From the NCBI RefSeq assembly GCF_001680005.1, contig NC_033569.1, positions 1,736,001 to 1,800,000 on the forward strand: a stretch of DNA of 64,000 bases. The letters are read 5' to 3'. The notes beneath the pieces are model-generated. The model saw only the letters and a program-made list of their open reading frames with translations. It ran no database searches and was not told where the DNA came from. Source of the DNA: Plasmodium coatneyi (Eukaryota > Apicomplexa > Aconoidasida > Haemosporida > Plasmodiidae). A program made the position numbers and the translations under genes. Each line of letters starts with the position of its first letter. Position 1 is the first letter of the stretch. This document shows positions 1 to 11,904 of this stretch, one piece after another.

Positions 1-100
1 GCATGCCGATGAGAGGGAAGAAACTTAAGGTACGTCAGTATACCAAACTACCAGACAAAACGCAGCCTAATAGATAGCAGGATACAGAAAAAAAAAAGCC

Positions 101-3100
101 ATGGGAAAGGAAACCATCAGTAATATGGGCGCCCTCAAAAAAAAGCAGAAGCTTGACGAGGAGTTGCTCGAAATAATTATCTATAACATATTATCGCTAA
201 CCATTGTCAACGGCGAATTAAGTAAAACCTCCGCGAAAAATAAAGTAATCGATTCAATCATTGTAAAAAATGTCGATTACATTCTGAACAACTGTTTTTT
301 CCTCTCCTTGGGGAACATTCAAAAATTGCTTTTCGTGATTGACTTGATATTGAACGATGAGGGTGTGTATTACCAATTTGGCAAAGTCTGCCAAAGGGAA
401 AATAAAGGAACTGCGAAAAATGCGGAAATTGTGAAAATTGGGGAAGCCTCGATCTGCAGAAGTAACCCAGTTGGTGCAGCTGGGGTGGGCACCATGGAGA
501 ATCGTATCGCACGTGCCCCTGCAAACGATGGCCCGAACGGAAAAGCCGATTTCCATAAAATGCAAAAATGTACAAGGAAAGAGGAGCGGGTAAATAGAAC
601 AGACGGTACACACTTTACCGATAGGTATAGCCTGAACAACTATATTAAGGACATTTTCCTGTACATAGAAGAAAAAAACATCTACCTTAGTTTATTTCAT
701 TTTAATTATATATTTAAAGATAGTGCAGATTACCAGCAGTTTTTTCTGCGAAGGTATCAAAGTTACACGTTCGAGACGTTCTCCAGGGAGGTTATGGCGT
801 TAGCAAGGGGAGGAAATGGGTCCAGGCGGCGAGCAGGGAAACTCACCTTGAAGCGTACCCGCAAAAGCGGCCATTCTACAGTAAAACGCATGAACGGAAA
901 GCTAAACAGTAGCTTGCGTGGAAACGAAAGAGGGTTCGCTAATTTGTTATATATTAAAAAAAAAAAATACACAAATTTGTACGATGCCGTAATGAAATAT
1001 CACAAGGAAAATTTCAATTTGAGGGGAAAAGCGGATAGTGCTGGCGGAGCATCGTCCTCATCTTCCGTAGGGGGTAACACAAGTTCTGTCTCAGCGACCA
1101 GTAACGGTACAACCACAACGCGTGGTGTAAAATGGACTAATGAAGCAACATTCATACCAGACATGGCTAAGAAAGCAAACGATGAAAATACTCAAAATAG
1201 TAACAATTATAAAGGCGTGAATGAAACTGAGGGGAAGATCAGGGAATACGTTCTATATGACCTTATAAGTAGAGAAAAAATAAAAAAATTATATAAATAT
1301 AAAAAGCACAAGTGCAAACTGATTGAGAAGAATAATTTTGTAACAAAAAAATCGTACATTCCCATTAATTTGTTTCCTAATAATAATTTACACGTAAATA
1401 ATATAAAGTTTCAAACCCTATCATCAAGCATACGTGTAAAGGTGCACTTGCTTATTCTGTTCACCAACTTGATCCTCATTTTCGATTTGCTTAATTCGTC
1501 CCTATACCCATGGGTGTACAAATTCATTTCCTTCCTTCTAAATGTACTGAACAATTTTAATTGTAAATTTTACTACTACTTGGATAATTCATCACTACTG
1601 TCCCATTTGGATAAGGAAAAATTGTTCCTACTTAATAGGAACACGTGGGATCACCATTTTGTAACAAAGGTTAGCGATGTCAATCGGGTTAACACATCCA
1701 GTAGTGCAAATAGCCTAACTGCAAAGGGGTCCTCCATTTTAAAGAAATTGGTGCAAAAAAATGCCAAGAAGGACAACAGAATTAATCTAAATTTCCCCTA
1801 TACTAATTGCGGTTATATTGAAATCTACGATAATGACAAAAAGGCCAATGCGAAGAAACTTTATTTTCATCACTTCGTTTCTGTTCAAATTTTGAAATAC
1901 TACTCCGTTTTGTCCCTATACGAGATTGAGAATTTATACAAAGGTTATACATGCTGCGCTATTTTTGTTACGTAAAGTTGGTGGAACATTGTCCGGTGTG
2001 TAGGAACATAATATAATTTTTTTTCCCCACCTCATTTCAGGCATTTTATCCTGCCTGCTCGGAGATATATACAATAGGACGATCACCACTATTTGCACGT
2101 TCGCAGGGGGGGAAAACCAATACTCCGTTTTACCCCCAAGTAGGAACCACACTCACTTTAAATATAAGTACTTAAAAAACAACAACGTCGATTTGTATAG
2201 CTTAATTGGAGAACTTACCAAACTTAGATGCAACAATAGAAGTGAAGAGGTTGTTATAAATGCCCTCAAATATCTTTATCTGTTTGTTCTGTTTAATTAT
2301 ATTACAATTTGGGCGAATTTTCCCATCGTTCATGAGGTTTTTGCGGGAGGAGAAGAAGCACTGTCCTGTGCCGAGGGGGAGGAAGATAATCGGGATAACT
2401 ACTGCGATGGAAGGAACACTCATATGGATGGTTGCGAAGAGACCGCCGCTGATAGGAAAAATCGGGAGGCTCCACAACGCAGCGACGTGGCCAACATAAC
2501 CAACCAAATTAACTCGTTCGTAAGAGAGAATCACGTAAGGATAGAACTGCAAGAATTTTGCAAAAGCACCCAAGTGTTAGAGGGGGTAAAAACGAATTTA
2601 TATTTTGGGGGGAGTCTAATTACATTGCCGTTTTATGTCAGTCTGGGGGGGTGTCAGATGATAGGCCAAGTTGGGAAAATGGAAAAATTGAATCAGGTCA
2701 GGGGTGCTGAAAATGGATTCGTTGATTGGTTCGCTAATTGGCCCGCTAGTTACCACGAAGAAATCCCCCAGGGTGAGTACCCCCCCGGGAAAGAAACAAC
2801 GCAGCAAAAAAAGACGATCCCCATCGCGCACAAGTGCAAAAAGATAATACAAAAAAGGATAACAAAATTGTTAAGTAGTAATCCCCATTTGATATTCCAT
2901 TTTACTTCGTATGCCTCCCTTTTTGCAAGCACCTTAGCTGATATACTAAAAAAGAATAACTATTTTCTGTACCAAAATGATAGCTACCGTTTTGCTGTCT
3001 GCGTCAATTATCTTTACATGCTTTACGAAGAAGTGAATGAAAGTGTCATTCGAGATTTGTATGACAAAGTTATCCTAGTTATAAAAAATGGGTTCTACAC

Positions 3101-6100
3101 ACATATTAGTAAAATAATCATAATATATATTTTTTCCTTTTTTTTAAACAAAAAATACGTTTTGAATTTATGCGAAAGGGACATAAATGAGTTCTTTCCT
3201 TCTTTTTCCGATTCGAAGGATTTAGCAATTATCAAGTATTATTTTGTTCTGAAATTTGTGCACTATAGGCCTATACCTATTACGTTGGAGGAGGTACACA
3301 GAAAATTGTATACCTATCACAATTATGTAGTCGTGGGGGAGGCTACTAAGAAGGGAAATCCCTGTGGTAGTGAACTACCCCTTTGGAAGGATCACTCATT
3401 AGGAAAAATGTCTCCACAAAAAGATCCATCATGCAAGTGCACACATGAAGTAAGAACTGAAAGCATCCCATTCGGAGGAGAACAATGTAGTAAGCAAGGA
3501 AAGAATGACCCCCTCGGTGCACAATCACTATGTTGTATAAAACAAATTAGGCAAAACTCACCCTTAAGGGAAAGGTCCAATTTGGGATGCACCAATCTAT
3601 GCAAACGTGATTGTAACACATGCGGCGAAAAATTGCAAAAGACGAGGTTGCGCTTGAAGTTTGACCCCAGAGAAAACATTTCACAGTTGGGCGTGGTTAG
3701 CAGAAGGGAAGAAGAAGAAAAAAATGCTAGTGGGAGAAGTCTGCAGTGTTATATAAACTCCCTTTGCAGAAAAAGAGCGAATGTGAAGTACGCCAAAGGA
3801 ACCAAACAGATTGGCAAACTTTCAAAGGATTGCATCGAACATAGCATGAGTAGTGAAAACCCATTGGAGGAAGACCACTTCGGGTACCCTTTGCAGGGAA
3901 AGAACAATTCTATCTATGAGAAGAAGATATACTTTCTTATATTCGCGTACCACCTGATAAAATGCAGTAGTCAATCTAGGCAGTCGAAGCAAAGGCTAAA
4001 GGTGGAACTGCTTCATATGCTAGTATCCGACATGAGTTCAATTCACATAATCCATTTTATGCTACATTATTTGCATGAGAAAAAAGATTTGCAATTATTC
4101 TGCGCTATCCAAAATGGGGTGTTAAATTGCCTAAGGAAAATGAAGCCAAGTTATAAGCTCATCAATTTTTTGGCCTTCTTTTTTTACCTGGTAAAAATGA
4201 AGTATACAAATGTTAAGGCCATTATGAAGATGCTCAGCAAAGTGTTTGCAAAATATGAATTCCATTTGAAGGTTTATATGGTTATGTTTAAAATTATAAA
4301 AGTGGTTTTACAGCGTCCTAAATTTTCGGATAGCTACCCGTTCATTCTTTCCATTTTGAGGCACATCAAAGAAAGCGACTATGTGTATTTACACACCACG
4401 TGTATGTACTACATAAATATAATTCAAAATAAAGTTTCCTCCCTAGAGTGCGCTAATTTGGGAAAGCAGCATCCACGTTACAGGCGCGATATGACCGGGG
4501 AAAATATGACCCCTATGGGTGACGATCCAGAAACGACCCAAAAGATCAACAGCGTAAACGTAAAATATGAAAAAAAAAATGACACTACCAATTTTATTCA
4601 ATTAAAAATTTACAAATTAGACAGAAGGAAGGTGCTATCTTTGCAGGATAACGGATCGACCATTTTTTACGCCCAACGTGGTGCAACAGATCCTGAAGGG
4701 GTACATGTCGACGCAGGTGGCTTCCCCTCCAGCCATTACTATAACAGCAATGATTTCAACGCGGACTCGTTTTACAGCATCTACAGGGACGACTCGTATA
4801 GCTTAAAAAATTATTGCACCTACATTGCTAGTACCGAGCAGTGCATCTACTTTCCGTTCGTTTTGAGGTATTCACACTTTGTAGAAGCAGCCAAGGGAAG
4901 AGGCACAGACGGTGGGAAGAAAAGCGACATGGAACGCACGAATAATACCAGTGTAACACCCACTAAGATACTCCACATAACTGCACGTAAGGGAAAGCAA
5001 AGAATGCACAACAAGCGGGGGACAGCACATGGAGAGCCACCTTATAACCCAAACGAAACCCTCTTCTGCCTGAACGTCTGCTTCGTGCACAAGGGAGATT
5101 TCGTGAACATACATAACGTATACATTCCGTACATACAGTTAGGTCGTGAGGATCTTCCTAAAAGGTATCACTGCAAAGAAAAAGAGAAACATGATGCACG
5201 GGCGGAGGTGGATCACCCTTATGAACACACGACGGGAGAAGACGCGTTGTTCAGGAGGCTACCCGGAAGAAGGAAAATTTTGTCACTGAAAAAAAAAAAC
5301 TTTTTTATCGTCCGGTATAGTGGTGCTCTGTACAGGGGAAAGGTAAAGCACACGATGAGGATGCTAATTAGAGGGTTAAAACGGGGAAGAGAATCCATGC
5401 AGGAGGAAAACTCCACTTGGCAGTCGAACGGGCACTCCCCAAAGGGTGCAAGAACAAAACAAGGAAGTCGAAAGAGGAAAGGGAAGAAGAAACACAGTGC
5501 AGATAACCAAACACATGGAACTCATTTTGCAGACCTAAAAAAAAAACTAATAAAAAAGGAAGCATATAAAATAAATTGCATGTTAAAAGGAAGTTCATTT
5601 TTAAATGGAGCAAAGTTCCATGTGGGGGAAAAAGTTAACCCATGCACAAACGAGACAGTAAAAAAAACGACCAATTCATACAGGTTGTTAGTCAAAATAG
5701 GAGTCAAATTATTAGTTAGGAGCAAGTTCTATGCATATATCGTATACCTAAATAGGGAAAAAAAAACCTTCAAAAGGTTTTTAGGAAAATATAATTTAAA
5801 TTTTGCGGATTTCTTCCAACCATTTAGAGCCAGCATTCAATTCTGGAAAAATATTTTTGAAGATGTGTGGAATGGAAAAATTGGAAAAATGTATAAGTCC
5901 TCGAAATATTTGAACATGAAATCGGATAAGGTTCTCCAAGTGATTAAGAAAAAGCTACACCCATTTGTGGTCCAAGAAAATGTTAATGTAAAAAATTGGA
6001 ATGTCTATAATTTCCCCCAGTATAAAATGCACATAGGGAGAAACTACTGCCTGAATGATAAATATTATTATGCGTATGGAAAAAAAAACAAAAAAATTAA

Positions 6101-6779
6101 TAATCCCATTTTTGATGAATTTTACATTGATAACTATCCTCTCGGATCGAGTGAAACGGATGGGACGACTAACTCGACAATGAATCGAATGGAAGCATAT
6201 GATCCTAATGGCAGTTGGACATCCAGAAAGAAGGAAACACATTACCTCAGATACAAACCTAAATTTATGAATATCCTTTCGCACGATACTTTAAGTCATT
6301 CTGTCTGTGATGACCATGTGGATGTAGCAACTCTGGAAAAGAGCGATAAACGAAGCGCAAAAATGAATAGTACCAAAAAGTGGATTCTCCTAAAAAAGCA
6401 CAATAATGGTCATGCTACATTTTTTACTCAACGCGTAAGACGTATACTCCATCTGAAGGTTAATAGGATAATTGGGGAAAAGGCAAAGTGCGGGAAAATA
6501 ACTCAAAAAGGGCACGCTCAGAATGATGGCCATTCAAAATATAAAATAAATCGTTATTTATCGGGGGAATGGCAAGGGAAGCAACATAAGACCAGCCCTA
6601 GGAGTAGCACAAACCGCGACGTGATTAAAAAATTCGTGGGTATTTTTCTGCCACCAAAGCATCACCTACTCATGGTCTTTCACATCCATGAGTGGTCCAC
6701 AGCGGTTCAGATACGCACTGATAACTTAAACGCCCTCAACTATGTGAACCCCTTCTTCGATGAATGTACGGTTTCGTGA
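101..6779 (+). CDS. Large two-exon protein of about 2193 aa, possibly adaptin-like
   Basis: I join two exons, 101-1943 and 2041-6779. The first reading frame closes at 1975, but a donor at 1944 (after one base of a Gly codon) and the pyrimidine-rich acceptor TTTCAG ending at 2040 restore frame exactly (6582 nt in total). The start ATG at 101 has an A-rich leader. The N-terminal half has helical, Leu/Ile/Phe-rich blocks (about residues 20-100, 440-520, 620-680, 890-1000, 1250-1420) separated by charged low-complexity inserts, as expected for an alpha-solenoid. Near the C-terminus, beta-rich stretches (LNVCFVHKGDFVNIHNVYIP at about 5067-5126; a segment with RFLGKYNLNFADFFQPF near 5776; HEWSTAVQIRTDNLNALNY near 6690) look like an appendage domain. 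Solenoid plus appendage is the plan of adaptor-complex beta subunits, including AP-5 and TPLATE. That is inference only; I do not recognise the gene. It converges on the PRP17 gene. Confidence 0.75.
1944..2040 (+). other. Intron of the first gene
   Basis: This 97-nt intron starts GTTATA and ends TTTCAG after a T/C-rich run. The donor is weak, but it is the only one found nearby that gives phase 1. Reading from 2041 in the required frame is open through to 6779. The stronger-looking GTAAAG donor at 1972 would leave the downstream frame closed within about 12 codons. Confidence 0.6.
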
Positions 6780-7336
6780 TTCGAAAGAGAAAAACGGCAC
6801 ATGAAGTCGTGGATGCATGCCCGCATATATAAGCAGTTTAAACTGTGCACCCGATGCCCTTACACTACTTCTTTAAAGCGGAACAGTGGAACACCGCAGA
6901 CTCCCCCCCCTTTACGTTTTCCTTTTTTGCAGATTTCGAGTAACACATACGGAGCAGTCTTTTTTCAGGTTTTCCAAAGGTCGGATGGAACAGCGCGCAC
7001 ATTTTTCGGGTGGACAATTCTAATCCATTATCCTCTCCCCACTTGGTTTTCCCTTCCAATTTTGTACATTTTAAAAATTTTCAAAAAAAAATGTGTCACA
7101 TGTTTTAAAAAAATAGCGCAAAGGGGCTTAATTCATGTGGAGGAAGAATAAAAGCGAATGGCGCTTACATAAACAGAGAATCAGAAAATGAAAAAACGTG
7201 AATGTTGAACAAAAAAAAAAAAAAAAATGAGTTATGTTGTGACGTAGTAACCTTAAAAAAGATTGGCTACTTCAAATGGGAAGTTAAAAAAAAAGGAAAA
7301 AATATATTTTTTCCTTTTAGTACCTTGTCATTCAGT
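6780..7336. other. Convergent 3' intergenic region
   Basis: These 557 bases lie between the stop of the first gene and the stop of PRP17, which converge. The sequence holds A-runs, including a long one near 7209-7227, and no reading frame with recognisable protein character. It is likely to contain both 3' UTRs and poly(A) sites. Confidence 0.6.
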
Positions 7337-9178
7337 TCATTCCCACAGCTTAATGGTGGAGTCCCAGCTAGCGGTTGCCAACATGGAGGTCTTAAACGGG
7401 TGCCACGCACAATCTATGCAGACATTTTTATGCGCTTTCATATTTTTAAAATTTGACATTTTTTTCCAATTCCAAATGAAGAGGCCTCCATTACTATCCC
7501 CACTAATGACGTACTTTCCGTCATTGCTACAAGACACGTTAATAGCATAACCAATATTGTGATGGCCCTTAAAGGTCTTCTTTGAAAATAGTCGAAATTT
7601 CCCCGTTGCTTCATAAACAGTAATTACATTGTTCATAGATTGACATAAAAAAAAGTTGTTACTTGGGTGCACAGAAACGGCTGTTATGGAAAACATAGAT
7701 GCATCTGAAATATACTTGACGACGACAGGAAGGCCATACTCCCAAATAAAAATCTTTTTATCATCAGATGTACTTATCAATTTTTTATTATTTTCACATA
7801 GGGTAATAGTATTTATGGCTTGTAAATGTTCATTGTATTCTAATTCAATGTTTCCTGTTCGGAAATCTATGTGGCAAATTTTGTTATTAGCACCGCCAAC
7901 CAAAAACGTGTTTGGATCATCGGGATTTAGGCATAAACAGTATGGAGTCTTCTTCTGATTATACACTCCTTTTATTTTCCCATATTCTGTATCCCAATAA
8001 ATTACATTATTGTCATAACTGCAGCTTAGGAAATTCGTTCCGTCATTATCAAAAAGCACATCTTTAACCCCTTTAAAGTGTCCCTTATATGTCCTTACGC
8101 AAGTCTTCGATTTATACACTCCCCATAATTTTAACGTATGATCTAACGAGGCAGAAAGAATGTAATTTCCATATTTGGGAAAAAAGCGAATCTTCTGAAC
8201 CCCCAGTTTGTGTCCTTTATATGTGTGAATTTCTTTCTTAGGAGGAAAATTCTCTTCTATCATAAAATCTCTATCTTTATATTCTGCTGGCAATTCGAAC
8301 CAGGACTTATGATAATATTCATTTGATTCTTCATTTATATGTAATGTGGAGACTACCTTGTCATTATATAGGGTACTTTTCTCGTTCACCACATTTTTTT
8401 TAATTGCTTCGTCCAAACTGCAAGATTCTAACTTCATAATTGCGTTTTTCCTTGCTGCCTTTTTAGACTCGTCTTTCTCATTATTAGTCTGTTCATTATT
8501 TATTTGGGAATCCTCCTTTGCTCCCTCATTTTCGAGTGTATCCCCCTTTTCAGTCTTTTCCCCATGTTTGTTATTCAATGTGGTCTTATCTTCCCAGGGG
8601 CCTTTATACCTTTCCAAAGCACCATCATCTTCCCTTCCACTTTTGATTCTTTTCTTCTTACACCTCTGATCATATGACGGCTGCCCATCATTTAGCAGTT
8701 CATAATTCCTACTCCTTGCTACTATATAATTTTGGTAATTCTTCTTGTAGCAACTTTTCAGGGCCGGATTCTCCGCTACTCCGGTTAAGTTAAACTGATT
8801 ATACTGATAATCAAACATGTTTTTATTCACATGGGTTGATTCTATGCACCCATTGTAATGATTCTTGGATGCATTTTTTAAAAAATTGTAATTTCCATTT
8901 ATGCTGGGTCCCTGTTGTGGCTTATTTAATACACTGAGAAATGTCGGGTCGTCGAACATTATCTTCTTTTCCATATTTTTAAACTTTTCTTTGTAGTTTT
9001 TTATTTCCAAGTCGTATGTGTCAACGTCGGGGGCACAATTCATTAGGCTAACGGGAGTTACATTTACCATTTCACCCTTTTCCTCTTCCCCTTGGTCGTT
9101 TTTCATCCCTACGGCGACTTCAGTGCCGTCTCCCTCCACGTCTTCACTATCGTCATCATACTCCTTCAACATGTCCAT
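7337..9178 (-). CDS. PRP17: Pre-mRNA-splicing factor PRP17/CDC40, WD40 protein
   Basis: This single-exon gene encodes 613 residues. PRP17 (CDC40) is a spliceosome component needed around the second catalytic step; it acts in the nucleus. The N-terminus has the family's opening motifs, including an APDVDTYDLE-like segment and FDDPTFLSVLNKPQQGPS. A charged Lys/Glu/Asn linker follows (about residues 150-280). From about residue 310 a WD40 propeller begins, with HTYKGHKLGVQKIRFFPKYG, LSASLDHTLKLWG, a GHFKGVKDVLF repeat and a last blade ending in ATASWDSTIKLWE at the stop. The length is close to the yeast and human proteins. The Met at 9178 lies in an acidic leader with no upstream in-frame extension of interest. 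Antisense frames are shadows. Confidence 0.95.
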   Translation of the reverse strand: MDMLKEYDDDSEDVEGDGTEVAVGMKNDQGEEEKGEMVNVTPVSLMNCAPDVDTYDLEIKNYKEKFKNMEKKIMFDDPTFLSVLNKPQQGPSINGNYNFLKNASKNHYNGCIESTHVNKNMFDYQYNQFNLTGVAENPALKSCYKKNYQNYIVARSRNYELLNDGQPSYDQRCKKKRIKSGREDDGALERYKGPWEDKTTLNNKHGEKTEKGDTLENEGAKEDSQINNEQTNNEKDESKKAARKNAIMKLESCSLDEAIKKNVVNEKSTLYNDKVVSTLHINEESNEYYHKSWFELPAEYKDRDFMIEENFPPKKEIHTYKGHKLGVQKIRFFPKYGNYILSASLDHTLKLWGVYKSKTCVRTYKGHFKGVKDVLFDNDGTNFLSCSYDNNVIYWDTEYGKIKGVYNQKKTPYCLCLNPDDPNTFLVGGANNKICHIDFRTGNIELEYNEHLQAINTITLCENNKKLISTSDDKKIFIWEYGLPVVVKYISDASMFSITAVSVHPSNNFFLCQSMNNVITVYEATGKFRLFSKKTFKGHHNIGYAINVSCSNDGKYVISGDSNGGLFIWNWKKMSNFKNMKAHKNVCIDCAWHPFKTSMLATASWDSTIKLWE

Positions 9179-9720
9179 ATTGCCCGTTCATTCGTTTGTA
9201 AGCACGTGCTAGCCCCTCAGGCATACATAAGCGTATACATTTACGCATTCACAGAAGCGCGTCCCCCAGTTTCGCTACAACCTTTGTGAGCGAATTCTGC
9301 TCGCTGGATGAACTGAACAAATATGCAAGCCAAATATGGGTGATGCCTTTCACATGTTCCCCCTGTGCCCCTCTTTAACAAAAAGTAATTATAACGAGTT
9401 GAACATTTTTTTGATGCGCTAATAAATAACCTTCATGCATCCTTCAACACGGATCCGCGTCGACAGGCAATTTTGTTACTTTAAAAACGCTGGGAGGGAT
9501 GAGTTGGCTGCCTTTTATACGCACGTAAAAGTATGCATAGGTAGGAATATATTTACATATGCACGAGTACCTATCACGGAGGCAATGCTAGCTTCTCCAT
9601 TTTTTTCCCCCTCTTTCCCACTTGGTAAAAAACTTCAGTAAATTGATAGATCGAATGGAACAAAGCAAATTCATGGTTTACTCATAAAGCGGATTTTTTT
9701 TTTTTTTTTTTTTTTCCGCT
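9179..9720. other. 5' flank of PRP17, no gene seen
   Basis: This is upstream sequence of the minus-strand PRP17 gene, probably its promoter and 5' UTR. It has a 22-base T-run at 9694-9715 and no convincing coding frame. Confidence 0.5.
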
Positions 9721-9936
9721 TTATTTTGTGAAAAAAAACGGGGCTCGCTGCAGAAAATATGACAACGCCAATTTTTTGTACCTTACCTTATCAGATGAAT
9801 AATTGCAAATTTTCGGTGAAAAAAAATTTGGCAAGCTATAAATACAAGCAACAAAAGGCTGCAATGCGAAAAGAATCATGAAAAGCATCGTGAAAACTAT
9901 CGTGGGTTGTGATGTGCCCATACGATCTGCGTCCAT
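9721..9936 (-). CDS. Possible small one-pass membrane protein (71 aa)
   Basis: A minus-strand frame starts at an ATG at 9936 (MDADRMGTSQPT...) and ends at 9721. Residues about 11-40 form one strongly hydrophobic segment (IVFTMLFMILFALQPFVACI) followed by LPNFF, so a single transmembrane helix is likely. The frame also contains a GTAAGG donor-like site after SSDK, but the nearest in-frame acceptor would give an intron of only 39 nt, shorter than usual for Plasmodium. I do not recognise the family. The hydrophobic composition could also arise by chance from T-rich DNA, so this is tentative. Confidence 0.3.
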   Translation of the reverse strand: MDADRMGTSQPTIVFTMLFMILFALQPFVACIYSLPNFFSPKICNYSSDKVRYKKLALSYFLQRAPFFFTK

Positions 9937-9951
9937 CGGTTTAAAGTCCAA

Positions 9952-11904
9952 TTAGCAGTTTATGCGGAAAAATACTTGTGTTACTCTTTCGTACATAGGC
10001 AGCAATGCCTTATTTCATGCGCCGGGAAACGTACACGTCTTCCCATACACGCATGCGCAACATTGTCAGAACGATAAATTAAAAAAAAACGGCTTCATTT
10101 TTTCTACTTCAACTCGAAGTTGTATTTTCCCGCGTGTGAGAGATTGTGTTATGTTCCTTTTTTAGTGTCTCATTTTTTGTATCATTCTGGAGGTTCCCGT
10201 TGTGTAATGTCATGTGATGTACGCGACGAACACAAATGAAAAAAATTTTCCTATGGAGCCATTTATTTTTAAGAAGTGAAAGTAGCCTGTAAGTATCATT
10301 ACTGTTCAGAAAAATGAAAACACATATATGTATACATACATATATACATTTAAAAGAATGGAGAATAACGAATTACCCCACTTTATTTGCGGAAACGGGG
10401 AAAACCTTTAAATTGACTTAGCGGAACTGCACGTCGGTTTGAAAAACTACGACAAATGAACGCAGCTGAAGGAGGAAGCACATAATTGCGCAACGTCACT
10501 TGGTTTTTCTAAAAAAAGCACGCAATTTGAGGAACGAGAAAAATGCTCACACATTTGCGCATTCAATTAAATTTAAAGCGGATAAAGAACGATTTATGCT
10601 TTAAGCTTATTTTTTCCTTTTTTGGACATTTGAGCTAATTAAGATTAAAGCATAAATAACTGCTTATTTTTCTTTGTTATAGAATAAATCCAAAGTGAGC
10701 AAAATGTGTTTATGCGAAATGTCATGGAAACGTTACAAACCCGCGTGTGCAGCATAGTTAAAAAAAAAAAAAAATAATAAATAACACTGGTTCAAATTTT
10801 TTGGATGTCATAAAATTGAGCCTCACGCGAACCCCTCCCCCCTCTTGGCTACGACGTGTAAAATGGCATGTACTTCCGTGGACATGCATATATCGAAAAA
10901 TATACACTGCTGTACGCGTTTTTTTTCGGCCGCAATGTAGAGGAGCCATTCTGTCCTTTTTTAACAAAAAGAGGAACATTCCTTCCACAAAAAAATTTTC
11001 CTTATGCTATTTTTCCAATTAATAACTAACCGTTCACACCTTTTACAACGAACATAAAAACTAGCTATTTCTGAAGGGTTGGAAAAAAAAAAAAAAAAAA
11101 ATCATAATAATAATTTTGGCTTGTTAGCTGTTTTGAAATATAACTCTGTTTTTATCAGGTCATAGACACACGTACGGAATATTTTTTTTTTTTTTTGAAA
11201 TGTGGTCATGGCTATAACTTTTTTTTTACAAACGCAAAATGTTGTAACTTTGGATTAAAAAAAAAAAAAAAATTAACTCAAATAGTATGCTAACGGAATA
11301 AACATCACAAATGCATGCTTTGTAAGAAATTTTGGAAATTTCGATCACACCATTTTTATGTTTTATTTTCCTATTTTTCCAAAGACATATTAAACCTAAA
11401 AAAAGGCGAAATTAACCATATATACCGTTCAAAAAGCATTGCAAAATTAAATCTAACTGCCTGAAACATTTTATTGTTAAGAAAAAAAAAAATTTTTTTC
11501 CTTATGGATATCTATAAAAAAAAAAAAAAACATACACACTAGAGAATAACGTACTGTTCTCCAAAGCTACGACATACGTCAGAGAGAATGAACGAATTGC
11601 TTACTCCCTTTTGTAGAAGTTCACTCTGACCGTTTCAAACGTGTGTGTGCGTATGTGAGGAGGGTAACTGTGCAAGTAAACCCTTCCCCGTTCGCTTCCG
11701 TGGGTCACATGCTTATACGTATGTATGAGTGTGCATGTCATACGTATTCATGTATCTATACGTGCGTGTTCGTGTATCTATGCCTATGTATGCGCGCATC
11801 TACACGCATTTACGCACCTTTTTCCGCTCTTCACCAAACTAACGCGTGCATTCTGCCTTAATTTGCCACCCCGAGAAACAACCTTGTGAAGGAAAAAAAA
11901 AAAA
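9952..11904. other. Long 5' region of the CCCH gene
   Basis: These roughly 2 kb lie between the minus-strand genes and the plus-strand CCCH zinc-finger gene. They are AT-rich with many A/T homopolymers (for example near 11083-11101, 11257-11272 and 11518-11530). Short uORF-like frames and a purine/pyrimidine-alternating TGTGTGCG/GTATG segment occur near 11640-11800. No coding exon could be supported. It is probably the CCCH promoter and a long 5' UTR. Confidence 0.5.
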
